From an uncultured Eubacterium sp. (GTDB lineage: Bacteria; Bacillota; Clostridia; Lachnospirales; Lachnospiraceae), in the NCBI GenBank assembly GCA_910578975.1, contig CAJTRZ010000002.1, forward strand, positions 199,781-263,780: DNA of 64,000 bases, written 5' to 3'. Positions within the stretch are counted from its first letter, which is position 1. Every line of letters begins with the position of its first letter. The position numbers and the translations under genes are program-made. The notes below the pieces were generated by a model. The model ran no database searches. It was not told the origin of the DNA and saw only the letters and a program-made list of their open reading frames with translations. Shown here piece by piece: positions 25,509-33,655 of this stretch.

Positions 25509-25536
25509 TTGAATAAATATATTTCTATGTTATATT
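25509..25536 (+). promoter_or_regulatory. Promoter of apbE
   Basis: Plus strand: -35 TTGAAT (25509-25514), -10 TATATT (25531-25536), spacer 16 bp, followed by AAGGAG before the apbE start. It is divergent from the adjacent operon promoter, so both flavin-related units share one short control region. Confidence 0.65.
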
Positions 25537-25561
25537 AATATTTAATTTAAGGAGAATTTCA

Positions 25562-26617
25562 ATGAGATACAAAATCATTTATTATTTATTTATTTTTATG
25601 CTAATAATAACCCAATTTTCCGGATGTGTCACAGAATCAAAACTCAATGAGCCAAGAACTTATACACATTTTTGTTTTGATACCGTATGTACAATAACAA
25701 TCTATTCAAGCAAACAAAAAGATGAAGCAAAAACTATTGATGCCTGTTTTAATTTGTGTGATCAATTCGAAAATTTATTTGACAAACATAATACGGACAG
25801 TGATATATACAAAATCAACTCCAACACTCTGAATGGAACAAGAACCAAAAAAACTGCATCAAACAATATTAAAGTATCCCCTGAAACGCTTGAACTTATT
25901 AAACAAACTAAATACTATTCCAAACTTTCAAAAGGTGCATTTGATATTACCATATCCCCTATCGTTGATTTATGGGATATCAATAATAATCCTCATATTC
26001 CAGAAAAAAAAGAAATCCTTAAAACTTTAAAATATGTTGATTACAAAGATATTACTATCAAGGATAATACTATCAAGCTTTCACATAAAAATCAGGCATT
26101 GGACTTAGGTGGTATTGCAAAGGGATATGCAGTCGACCAAATAAAAAAATTGTTACTGGCAAATAAAATAACTTCTGCTGTCATTAACTTTGGAGGCAAT
26201 ATCCTGACTATCGGCAGTAATAACGGAAAAGATTTTAATATTGGTATCATAAAGCCATTTGGGGAAAATGCCAACGATTATTCTGCCAAGCTAAAAATTA
26301 AAGATATGTCTGTAGTTACTTCTGGAATTTATGAAAGATATTTTAAAAAGGATAACAAAATTTATCATCATATATTAAATCCTAAAACAGGATATCCGGT
26401 AGAAAACAATCTGTATTCTGTGACTATAATTTCAAAAAACTCTATTGATGGCGACGCACTAAGTACTTCTGCTTTTGTTATAGGACTATCAAAAGGATTA
26501 TCTCTAATAAACAGTTTAGACAACACCTATGCAGTTTTTATTACAAAAGACTATAAACTTCATTTATCTGATGGATTAAATATTGATTCGGATAATGTCA
26601 TCACTATTGCAAAATAG
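25562..26617 (+). CDS. apbE: ApbE lipoprotein, FAD:protein FMN transferase
   Basis: A 351-residue lipoprotein: the signal ends in the lipobox FSGC (Cys near residue 22). The ApbE domain fills the rest, with FDTVCTITIYS near the start, the motif LDLGGIAKGYAVD, the flavin-handling INFGGNI, TSGIYERYF, HHILNPKTGYPV and the metal site GDALSTSAFVIG. ApbE splits FAD and attaches FMN to a Thr in target proteins outside the membrane. RnfG and RnfD, encoded about 4-6 kb away, both carry the target motif, so they are the likely substrates. It is one of few plus-strand genes here and has its own promoter. Confidence 0.95.
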   Translation: MRYKIIYYLFIFMLIITQFSGCVTESKLNEPRTYTHFCFDTVCTITIYSSKQKDEAKTIDACFNLCDQFENLFDKHNTDSDIYKINSNTLNGTRTKKTASNNIKVSPETLELIKQTKYYSKLSKGAFDITISPIVDLWDINNNPHIPEKKEILKTLKYVDYKDITIKDNTIKLSHKNQALDLGGIAKGYAVDQIKKLLLANKITSAVINFGGNILTIGSNNGKDFNIGIIKPFGENANDYSAKLKIKDMSVVTSGIYERYFKKDNKIYHHILNPKTGYPVENNLYSVTIISKNSIDGDALSTSAFVIGLSKGLSLINSLDNTYAVFITKDYKLHLSDGLNIDSDNVITIAK

Positions 26618-26675
26618 CAATTTCATATACTCATCATCAACAGAATATTTGTTTTTATTTTCCGTGAATTTGATT

Positions 26676-26740
26676 GTTTAACCCCAAGAGTGTGGTTAAA
26701 CAATATCCCCAACAAAAAGGGACTTTTTAACAGCCCCTTT
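26676..26740. terminator. Convergent terminator region between apbE and spoVAF
   Basis: Two hairpins. GTTTAACC (26676-26683) pairs with GGTTAAAC (26694-26701) with a 10-nt loop, lacking a T-run. AAAGGG (26716-26721) pairs with CCCTTT (26735-26740); on the minus strand this is followed by TTGTT after CCCTTT, a usable terminator for spoVAF. Confidence 0.6.
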
Positions 26741-26751
26741 ATTTTAATTAA

Positions 26752-28161
26752 TTATTTATTTTTTATAGATACTCTGAAAAATCTAAGCATAAACTTCTTC
26801 AAATCAAATGGATATAATGGATATATATAACTTGTTCTTGCTATTGTTCTGTTTAATATAATTGCTAATACAGCTATTACAATTCCAATAATAAATCCCG
26901 TTAAATTAAATAACTGTGTGAGAACTAACAATATTAATCGTAAAAATTTAATGGAATATGCCAGTTCATAATTTTCATGGGTAAAGTTTGCAATCGCAAC
27001 GACGGCCATATATAGCATCGTCTGTTGATTAAACCATCCCGTATTTACAGCAAATTCTCCAATAATAATTGCAGCTATCAAACTGAGTGGAGTATTCAGA
27101 GTACTTGGCGTATTGATGGCTGCTAATTTCAAGCCATCAATCGCCAGTTCTAATATCAATAACTGACAAAATATCGGAACATATTGTGGATCTGTTATTT
27201 TCGTGAAAAACAGCCAGTCAGGAACCATCTCCGGATTGTTTGCATAAAGCAAAAATAATGGTGTTAAAAGAAGTGATAACACAGTAATCGCTGTTCTGGC
27301 TAACCTTAAATAAGTTCCGGTAATCGGCGGAAAATAATAATCATCTGCTTCTTCTATCACATCAAAAATTGTTGTAGGGAGTAACATTGCCGCAGGTGAA
27401 TTATCCACTAAAATACATATTTGTCCCTCTAGAATTTCTGCCGCCACTGTGTCCGGACGTTCTGTATATCGAAACTTTGGAAATGGATTAAACCAATGTC
27501 CCTTGTGCAAACACTCTGATAAACTTTCCTGATTCATTGGCAGGGCATCTGCATCAATTTTACTTAATTGTTCCTTGATATAATTCAACAATTTTTTATC
27601 AGCTCTTCCATTCATATAGCAGATAGCAATATCTGTTCTGGAAGTCTTCCCCACACGAACCACTTCACACATATATTCTGGATCCCTGATTCTTCGTCTA
27701 ATTAATGCAGTATTCATTAACAATGTTTCTACAAAACCGTCTCTCGAGCCTCTCAAAACCTTATATTTCTCTGGTTCTTCTACATTTCTCGCAGGATATT
27801 CTCTCACATCAACAAGCATTGCTTTATCATAGCCATCTACCATAAGACATACAACGCCAGATAACAGTGATGTCAATACATTATATTTGTCACTATATAA
27901 ATCAATCTGAATATACGGAATTTTATCATCTGCAAAATCTTCAACATTTTCCGGAAGTTCTTCCTCTTTCATATTGCAGAAAAATTCCTGAACCTTTTGA
28001 ATCGTATCACTATTACAAAATCCATTAATGTAATACATAACACATTGCCGGTTCTCTATTTTAAAACTTCTCTTTAATATATCAAAACTTTCATTAATAT
28101 GAAGAATCTTGTCCAATTCTTTTTCATTATTTTTAAGATTTTTTGTTATAAAATTTTCCAT
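26752..28161 (-). CDS. spoVAF: SpoVAF-like GerA-family spore membrane protein
   Basis: A 469-residue GerA-family protein: soluble N-terminal part (about 1-270) and four to five membrane helices (about 285-445). The segment RYTERPDTVAAEILEGQICILVDNSPAAMLLPTTIFD is much closer to SpoVAF than to GerAA receptor subunits, and no gerB or gerC partner gene is present, which also favours SpoVAF. SpoVAF forms a channel-like complex that speeds germination. A sigma-G-like promoter (28184-28213) lies directly upstream and fits forespore expression. The ribosome binding site GAGG is part of the 3' arm of the Rnf terminator hairpin, 7 nt before the start. Confidence 0.87.
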   Translation of the reverse strand: MENFITKNLKNNEKELDKILHINESFDILKRSFKIENRQCVMYYINGFCNSDTIQKVQEFFCNMKEEELPENVEDFADDKIPYIQIDLYSDKYNVLTSLLSGVVCLMVDGYDKAMLVDVREYPARNVEEPEKYKVLRGSRDGFVETLLMNTALIRRRIRDPEYMCEVVRVGKTSRTDIAICYMNGRADKKLLNYIKEQLSKIDADALPMNQESLSECLHKGHWFNPFPKFRYTERPDTVAAEILEGQICILVDNSPAAMLLPTTIFDVIEEADDYYFPPITGTYLRLARTAITVLSLLLTPLFLLYANNPEMVPDWLFFTKITDPQYVPIFCQLLILELAIDGLKLAAINTPSTLNTPLSLIAAIIIGEFAVNTGWFNQQTMLYMAVVAIANFTHENYELAYSIKFLRLILLVLTQLFNLTGFIIGIVIAVLAIILNRTIARTSYIYPLYPFDLKKFMLRFFRVSIKNK

Positions 28162-28168
28162 AAAAATA

Positions 28169-28193
28169 CCTCACACTACTTTATAGTGTGAGG
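28169..28193 (-). terminator. Rnf operon terminator that contains the spoVAF ribosome binding site
   Basis: Minus strand: CCTCACACTA-TAAAG-TAGTGTGAGG, a perfect 10-bp stem, followed by TATTTTT and then the spoVAF ATG. The last four bases of the 3' arm are GAGG, the spoVAF Shine-Dalgarno, so read-through RNA from rnf would hide it. Confidence 0.8.
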
Positions 28194-28213
28194 CATTACA
28201 ATTAAAATATTCA
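28184..28213 (-). promoter_or_regulatory. Candidate sigma-G (forespore) promoter of spoVAF
   Basis: Minus strand: -35 TGAATA (28208-28213) and -10 CACACTA (28184-28190), spacer 17 bp. The known sigma-G consensus is about TGAATA-N17/18-CATACTA, so only one base differs. The -10 box is the 5' arm of the terminator hairpin; transcription would begin near 28177, at the start of the 3' arm. Confidence 0.65.
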
Positions 28214-28243
28214 TATAAATACTCTAAATTTAACATTCTTAAA

Positions 28244-29062
28244 TTATTTAATTTCTTCAATAACTTTCTTCGGACACTTTTCAACACATGTACCACAATC
28301 CTGACATTTATCCTGCATAATTTTTGCAAGATTAAATTCAAAATCGATAGCTTCATGAGGACAGTTTTTCGCACATAATCCACAGCCGATACAACCTGCA
28401 CTACATGCCTGCATCACATCTCTTCCCTTCTCCTTAGAACTACATTTTACCATGTATTTTGTATCATAAGGAATAATGGATATCAGATTTTTCGGACATG
28501 CTTCCACACATTTTCCACATGCCTTACATTTCTCTCTGTCTACAACAGCCTTTCCATTTTCAATGTGAATCGCATCAAACTCACATACTTTTACACAAGA
28601 ACCAAGTCCCAAACAACCATAACTGCAGGCCTTTGCTCCGCCTCCCGGAATGTTGACTGCATCTTTACAGGACATATTTCCATGATAAACATATTTATCT
28701 TTCGCCTTATCACAATCGCCAGAGCAGGCAACATAGGCTACCTTTTTCACAATATTTGCTTCTACACCAACAATTTCTGCAATTTGCTTTGCCACATCTG
28801 CTCCACCTACCGGACACGCTCCCGGATCACTTTCACCTTTTGCAATCGCTGCAGCCAATCCGTCACATCCTGGAAATCCACATCCTCCACAGTTATTTCC
28901 CGGAAGAACCTCTCTAATTGCAGCTTCCTTTTCATCTACCTGAACTGCCAGAAACTTTCCGGCAATCCCTAGCACAATACCGATAATTAATCCTACACCA
29001 CCTACGATTAAAACAGCAAATAATATACCTTTTATCGTAGCACTTATTGCTAATATTCCCAT
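28244..29062 (-). CDS. rnfB: Rnf complex subunit RnfB (iron-sulfur)
   Basis: A 272-residue protein with an N-terminal membrane helix (about 10-30), then the RnfB-type cluster segment NCGGCGFPGCDG...ACPVGG, and several ferredoxin-like CxxCxxCxxxCP motifs (CKACGKCVEACP, CIGCGLCAKNCP, CQDCGTCVEKCP). It takes electrons from reduced ferredoxin on the cytoplasmic side and passes them into the membrane complex, which makes a sodium or proton gradient as NAD+ is reduced. It is the last gene of rnfCDGEAB; AGGAGG precedes the start and rnfA ends 11 bp upstream. RnfB last in the operon is the normal clostridial order. Confidence 0.97.
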   Translation of the reverse strand: MGILAISATIKGILFAVLIVGGVGLIIGIVLGIAGKFLAVQVDEKEAAIREVLPGNNCGGCGFPGCDGLAAAIAKGESDPGACPVGGADVAKQIAEIVGVEANIVKKVAYVACSGDCDKAKDKYVYHGNMSCKDAVNIPGGGAKACSYGCLGLGSCVKVCEFDAIHIENGKAVVDREKCKACGKCVEACPKNLISIIPYDTKYMVKCSSKEKGRDVMQACSAGCIGCGLCAKNCPHEAIDFEFNLAKIMQDKCQDCGTCVEKCPKKVIEEIK

Positions 29063-29073
29063 GTCTTACCTCC

Positions 29074-29649
29074 TTATATCACGCCGGTAAAACCGGTAAA
29101 TGCAATTGCCATTAAACCTGATGCTAAAAGAACCATAGGCGTTCCCTGAAAGGCCTTTGGAATATTGTTATTCTCTGACTTTTCTCTGATTCCTGCTAAA
29201 ATAACAATGGCAATCAAAAATCCTACCGATGTTCCGAGAGAACTTGCCATACTCTCTCCAAAACCATAGCCAGTATCAATATTAGAAATGGCAACACCAA
29301 GAACTGCACAGTTTGTTGTAATCAATGGTAAATAAACTCCCAAAGCCTCATATAAAGGCTTAATAAATTTTTTTAATACCATTTCAACCAACTGCACCAA
29401 AGCAGCAATTACTAAAATAAAGACAATTGTCTGTAAATATTCTAAATGAAACGGAACAAGTAACGCATAGTATAGTCCATATGTTACAGCTGATGCAATC
29501 ATAATTACGAAGATAACCGCTGCTCCCATTCCTGCCGCTGTATCTGTTTTTTTCGATACACCAATAAAAGGACATAAGCCTAAAAACTGACTAAGAACTA
29601 CGTTATTTACTAGAGCAGCTGCAACTGCAATTAACATACAATTAACCAT
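29074..29649 (-). CDS. rnfA: Rnf complex subunit RnfA
   Basis: A 191-residue membrane protein with six helices. NNVVLSQFLGLCPFIGVSKK near the N-terminus and LPLITTNCAVLGVAI in the middle are RnfA/NqrE signatures; their Cys residues ligate an intramembrane [2Fe-2S] cluster together with RnfE. It starts directly after the rnfE stop (no gap) with GGAGG upstream. Confidence 0.97.
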   Translation of the reverse strand: MVNCMLIAVAAALVNNVVLSQFLGLCPFIGVSKKTDTAAGMGAAVIFVIMIASAVTYGLYYALLVPFHLEYLQTIVFILVIAALVQLVEMVLKKFIKPLYEALGVYLPLITTNCAVLGVAISNIDTGYGFGESMASSLGTSVGFLIAIVILAGIREKSENNNIPKAFQGTPMVLLASGLMAIAFTGFTGVI

Positions 29650-30336
29650 TTACTTATCCTCCTTTTCTGGTTTATCACATTGATTAAATTTCCCGCATCC
29701 TGCGCAACCTGCACAACCTTCTTCGCAGTGAAGTTTTCTAGGTTTCTTACCCTTACTGATTCGAATCTGATTCTGGATAGCGATCAAAAATGCCAATACA
29801 AAAAACGCACCTGGTGCCATTACAAAAATACCGATTCCATCCCAATGAGGAATGTTTATTCCAAGAATGGTTCCAGCACCTAAGATTTCTCTAAATCCAC
29901 CAAGCAATGATAAAGCAATCGTAAATCCAAGTCCCATTCCAATACCATCAAATATAGATAACACCACAGAATTCTTTGATGCATAACTTTCTGCTCTTCC
30001 TAAAATAATACAGTTTACAACAATCAATGGAATATAAATACCTAAAGCACTGTTTAAAGATGGCAGATATGCCTGAAGTAAAAACTGTAATATCGTAACA
30101 AAACTTGCCACAATTACAATATATGCCGGCACACGAACACCACTTGGAATAATCTTTCGAAGTAATGAAATTACTAAGTTGGACATTACAAGAACTGCCA
30201 TAGTACTCAGTCCCATGCCTGCACCATTTATTAACGAAGAAGTAACTGCCAATGTCGGACACATTCCAAGAACCAGAACAAATGTAGGATTCTCTTTGAT
30301 GATTCCATTATATAATCTTTCAAATATCTTTCCCAT
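29650..30336 (-). CDS. rnfE: Rnf complex subunit RnfE with Cys-rich tail
   Basis: A 228-residue membrane protein with about six helices. LVLGMCPTLAVTSS and YIPLIVVNCIILGRAESYA carry the two Cys that share the intramembrane cluster with RnfA. The family usually ends soon after the last helix. Here about 35 further residues follow, including HCEEGCAGCAGCGKFNQC, five Cys within about 17 residues, then a charged end. The tail could bind a metal or cluster on the cytoplasmic face; this is inference. The start overlaps the rnfG stop by one base (TAATG), with GGAGG upstream. Confidence 0.96.
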   Translation of the reverse strand: MGKIFERLYNGIIKENPTFVLVLGMCPTLAVTSSLINGAGMGLSTMAVLVMSNLVISLLRKIIPSGVRVPAYIVIVASFVTILQFLLQAYLPSLNSALGIYIPLIVVNCIILGRAESYASKNSVVLSIFDGIGMGLGFTIALSLLGGFREILGAGTILGINIPHWDGIGIFVMAPGAFFVLAFLIAIQNQIRISKGKKPRKLHCEEGCAGCAGCGKFNQCDKPEKEDK

Positions 30337-30977
30337 TATCTGCCACCTCCTGTAATATAATCCACACAGTAAATAGCTGCATTTACACCATGGGTTACCG
30401 CATTTGTCGTAATCGTGGCACTACTGATGGCATCTATTTCATTGTTGCTTTCTGCACCACTTTTTTCATATACAAAGTAATCTACCTTTTTATTTTTAAA
30501 CTGTGATTTAAACTGCTCTTCATCTGCTTTCATGCCAAGTCCCGGTGTCTCACTTAATGATAAAAATGATATTCCCATAACAGTCCCATCTTCTTTAATA
30601 CCAACAGTCATTTGTAATGAACCATCATATGCCTCTTTATCTGTAATTGTAATGATATACCCTAAATCATTTCCATCTTTATCTTTTGCTAAGACAGCCT
30701 CATTAATAGTTCCATTGAAAGGTTTAATTGGTGAAATATTATTTGTCTTTTCATTTTCTTTTACTTTACTTTCAACAAATTTTGCACAGCTACTGTCAAG
30801 CTTTACAGTTTCAAAGTTTTTCATACCTGGCATCACTGACTCGTACGCAGAAAGTTTTGTTTTTTCTTCCTGTTTGGCTCTGGCATCTGATGTTACGTTG
30901 TAAACAAAACCAAGACCTAATCCAGCCACTAAAGTGATAGCAAATAATATAATTGTATTTTTGATAATCGTTTTCAT
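30336..30977 (-). CDS. rnfG: Rnf complex subunit RnfG, flavoprotein
   Basis: A 213-residue protein with one N-terminal membrane helix (about 7-27) and an extracellular FMN-binding domain. The flavinylation site is in DAISSATITTNAV (about residues 180-192), where ApbE would attach FMN through a phosphoester to the Thr of SAT. The segment LSETPGLGMKA is the other family hallmark. It relays electrons outside the membrane between RnfD and the RnfA/E cluster. AGGAGG precedes the start. Confidence 0.96.
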   Translation of the reverse strand: MKTIIKNTIILFAITLVAGLGLGFVYNVTSDARAKQEEKTKLSAYESVMPGMKNFETVKLDSSCAKFVESKVKENEKTNNISPIKPFNGTINEAVLAKDKDGNDLGYIITITDKEAYDGSLQMTVGIKEDGTVMGISFLSLSETPGLGMKADEEQFKSQFKNKKVDYFVYEKSGAESNNEIDAISSATITTNAVTHGVNAAIYCVDYITGGGR

Positions 30978-30978
30978 A

Positions 30979-31950
30979 TTACTTGCCTCCTTTCGCTTTT
31001 ACAACACCAAAAGCTTTTGGAATAGACCATTTTTCGATTAATGGCACAAGTAAGTTGCAGAATATGATAGCATATGAAACGCCCTCTGCTGTATTTCCAA
31101 AAGTTCTGAATATAGCTGTCAAAAGACCTAAGCAGATTCCAAAGATATATCGCCCTGTCTTTGTGATTGGGGACGTGGAATAATCTGTTGCCATAAAGAA
31201 TGCCCCAAAAATTAATCCTCCACCACATAAATGCATCGCTAAGAAATTCATATCCGTACTCTTGTTAAATAACATAATACAAACCGCAAAAACTGCAATG
31301 TATGTAAGTGGTATTCTTAAATCTATAATATTTCTTACAGTAAGGTATAACGCTCCTATCAATAACGCGATAATACTGGTCTCTCCAATTGTTCCTGCAT
31401 GTGTTCCAACAAACATATCAAGCAGAGAAGAACCCTCTCCAACATTTTTTAATGCAGTCAGAGGTGTAGCACTGGTTGCTGCATCTATACCACTGACGTC
31501 TTCCGGATAAAATGCTGTCATATTTCCTGCAAAACTAAGCATCAGAAAACATCTGGCACCAAGCGCCGGATTCATAAAGTTCTGACCCAATCCACCAAAT
31601 AACTGTTTTACGATAATAATGGCAAAGGCACCACCAAGTGCTGCTTTCCAATACGGAAATGTACATGGAAGATTCAGCGCTAAAATCATTCCTGTAACCA
31701 CTGCACTTAAGTCAAAAATACTCACTTGATTATCTGTAATTTTGTTATAGATATATTCCGCAGCAACACAGGTAATGACTGTTATCAAAATTAAAAACGC
31801 TGAGTGAATACCATATTTGATTCCAAATAAATTACTATTATTATATATTCCAAAAATTGTCGCCGGCAGTAATGCAATAATGACATCTCTCATAATAGAC
31901 TGCGTGGTCATTTTTGCTTTTACGTGAGGGCTTGATGATACATGATACAT
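30979..31950 (-). CDS. rnfD: Rnf complex subunit RnfD, flavoprotein
   Basis: A 323-residue membrane protein with about nine helices, of the NqrB/RnfD family. It opens SSPHVKAKMTTQSIMRDVIIALLPA, and the covalent FMN site is in GIDAATSATPLTALKN (about residues 182-197), where the Thr of SAT is the expected acceptor. GGLGQNFMNPALGARCFL is a conserved loop. It lies between rnfC (12 bp upstream) and rnfG (1 bp downstream). Its ribosome binding site is weak. Confidence 0.96.
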   Translation of the reverse strand: MYHVSSSPHVKAKMTTQSIMRDVIIALLPATIFGIYNNSNLFGIKYGIHSAFLILITVITCVAAEYIYNKITDNQVSIFDLSAVVTGMILALNLPCTFPYWKAALGGAFAIIIVKQLFGGLGQNFMNPALGARCFLMLSFAGNMTAFYPEDVSGIDAATSATPLTALKNVGEGSSLLDMFVGTHAGTIGETSIIALLIGALYLTVRNIIDLRIPLTYIAVFAVCIMLFNKSTDMNFLAMHLCGGGLIFGAFFMATDYSTSPITKTGRYIFGICLGLLTAIFRTFGNTAEGVSYAIIFCNLLVPLIEKWSIPKAFGVVKAKGGK

Positions 31951-31962
31951 TTTTATTCACAC

Positions 31963-33276
31963 TTACCCTTTCCTACGTGCTGCCTGCACTTTTTTCTTCA
32001 TTGTTCGAACTGACTGGGTAATATTTCTATTCGCCGGACAGTTATAGTTACACGTTCCACACTCGATACATTCCATACCATGCATCTTAATAAAACCTTC
32101 CATATCATCTGCAGCGGCAGCCTGTGCTAGCTTTGCACAAATGAGTCCTTCCGGGCAAACTTCTGCACACTTACCACAATTCAAACAATTGGTCATTGTA
32201 GCATGGGAAATCTCATCACATTGAAATGCCAGCAATGCTGATGAACCTTTGATTACCGGAACATCTAATGTAAACATTGCCTGCCCCATCATCGGTCCGC
32301 CGGATAAAATTTTCTCAACATTTTCCTTCATTCCGCCAGCCTCTTCTACCACCAATTGATGACTGGTGCCAAATGGAACTTCTAAATTGCATGGCTTGTT
32401 AATCCCATCACCGGACACAGTAACAATACGCTCTGTCAGTGGTTTATGGAATTTCACTGCCCGATAAACATTGTATACTGTATCTACATTATCAACAATG
32501 CATCCTGCATCTGCCGGAAGCATGGATGAATTAATCTTCCTTTTTGTTATTGCATAGATAATATGTCTTTCAGAACCTTGAGGATATTTCGTCTTCAAGG
32601 ATGCTACCTCAATACGTGGTTCATTCTTTGTAAGCTTTGTGAGATTTTGAATGACATCCGGTTTATTATTTTCTACAGCTATCACACCCTTTGCATTGTC
32701 AAACAACTGTAAAATAATTTTTAATCCCTCAATTACTTCTTCCGGCTGTTCTAACAATCGTCTGTAATCAGATGTAATGTATGGCTCACACTCTGCAGCA
32801 TTGACAATAACATAATCAATCTCATTCTCATCCTTTGGTGTTAATTTCACATGGGTCGGAAAACATGCCCCGCCAAGACCAACTACACCACAGTCCTTTA
32901 CAGCCTCTCTGATATATTCCTTCGTCCAAGGCTCTTTTGATGTTTCATACTGCATTTCCTCATATTGTTCATCATTTTCTATAATAATAGAAAATTCTTT
33001 ATTTCCATTTGGAATTAATCGCTTCTCTATTTTCTTTACCGTTCCTGAAACGGATGAATGAATATTGGCTGAAATAAACCCACCTGCTTCTGCAATTAAC
33101 TGCCCCTTCAACACTCTGTCACCAGCATCAACTACTGGAACAGCCGGTGCTCCAATATGCTGAGACAAAGGTATCGCTACTTCCTTGCCTGGATTTATCT
33201 TTCTAACAGCCACATCTTTTGAAAGTTCCTTTCCATCGTATGGATGAACTCCTCCCTTAAATGTTAGAATCGACAT
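31963..33276 (-). CDS. rnfC: Rnf complex subunit RnfC, NADH-side subunit
   Basis: A 437-residue soluble subunit. The N-terminal part has the Gly-rich GLGGACFPTHVKL region that binds NADH and FMN in this family, a SLBB-type middle (VSGDGINKPCNLEVPFGT), and two [4Fe-4S] motifs near the end, CLNCGKCAEVCP and CIECGTCNYNCP. RnfC exchanges electrons with NAD+. First gene of the operon, with GAGG 7 nt before the start and a sigma-A promoter at 33309-33337. Confidence 0.97.
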   Translation of the reverse strand: MSILTFKGGVHPYDGKELSKDVAVRKINPGKEVAIPLSQHIGAPAVPVVDAGDRVLKGQLIAEAGGFISANIHSSVSGTVKKIEKRLIPNGNKEFSIIIENDEQYEEMQYETSKEPWTKEYIREAVKDCGVVGLGGACFPTHVKLTPKDENEIDYVIVNAAECEPYITSDYRRLLEQPEEVIEGLKIILQLFDNAKGVIAVENNKPDVIQNLTKLTKNEPRIEVASLKTKYPQGSERHIIYAITKRKINSSMLPADAGCIVDNVDTVYNVYRAVKFHKPLTERIVTVSGDGINKPCNLEVPFGTSHQLVVEEAGGMKENVEKILSGGPMMGQAMFTLDVPVIKGSSALLAFQCDEISHATMTNCLNCGKCAEVCPEGLICAKLAQAAAADDMEGFIKMHGMECIECGTCNYNCPANRNITQSVRTMKKKVQAARRKG

Positions 33277-33308
33277 CTTTTTACCTCTTTTCGCTTTTTT
33301 GCTTTTCT

Positions 33309-33337
33309 ATCATAATACTTTTCGACAATTTCTGCAA
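33309..33337 (-). promoter_or_regulatory. Sigma-A promoter of rnfCDGEAB
   Basis: Minus strand: -35 TTGCAG (33332-33337), -10 TATGAT (33309-33314), spacer 17 bp, 33 bp before the rnfC start. Confidence 0.65.
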
Positions 33338-33429
33338 TGTAAAACCATTCCAAAAAGTCAACTTTTTTCTTTTAATAATTCATAATCTATCTAATTATAT
33401 TAAGTTATTATTTCTATATTACATTTTAA

Positions 33430-33567
33430 GAACAAAGAGTTCGCTTGCGAACGCTCTCGCAAGGCGCGTGTTCGTAAGAACAACTACGTCTCCGTGCCTC
33501 TGCGACCCATAGCGAAGCGTTTTTTATTATATAGGAAATTCAGAGAATTTTCCTATATAATAAAAAA
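33430..33567. repeat. GC-rich block joined to a long AT-rich inverted repeat, unassigned
   Basis: This lies in the 379-bp gap between rnfC and the divergent exonuclease gene. Bases 33430-33519 are far richer in G and C than the flanks and contain small hairpins (GTTCGC-TT-GCGAAC at 33439-33452, GTTCGTAAGAAC at 33470-33481). Directly after it, TTTTTTATTATATAGGAAATT (33520-33540) pairs with the arm ending at 33567, about 21 bp with one bulge. No open frame or known RNA family is recognised. It resembles a small dispersed intergenic repeat; other copies cannot be checked here. Confidence 0.5.
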
Positions 33568-33640
33568 TGTTGCCACATTAATGCGACGAATTAACATTGT
33601 ATATAATTCTTGTCAAACGGCTGAATTTTTTCTCGATTTA

Positions 33641-33649
33641 TGTTAATAT
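33641..33649 (+). promoter_or_regulatory. Extended -10 promoter placed for a leaderless transcript
   Basis: TGTTAATAT (33641-33649) is an extended -10 (TGnTAATAT) ending 6 nt before the ATG at 33656. A transcript would start at or within a base or two of the start codon. No convincing -35 is seen and no Shine-Dalgarno precedes the gene. Confidence 0.5.
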
Positions 33650-33655
33650 ATCTTT

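Noticed and set aside
26752..28161. Reading the GerA-family gene as a nutrient germinant receptor A subunit
   Set aside because: There are no gerB or gerC genes beside it, and the RYTERPDT region matches SpoVAF better.
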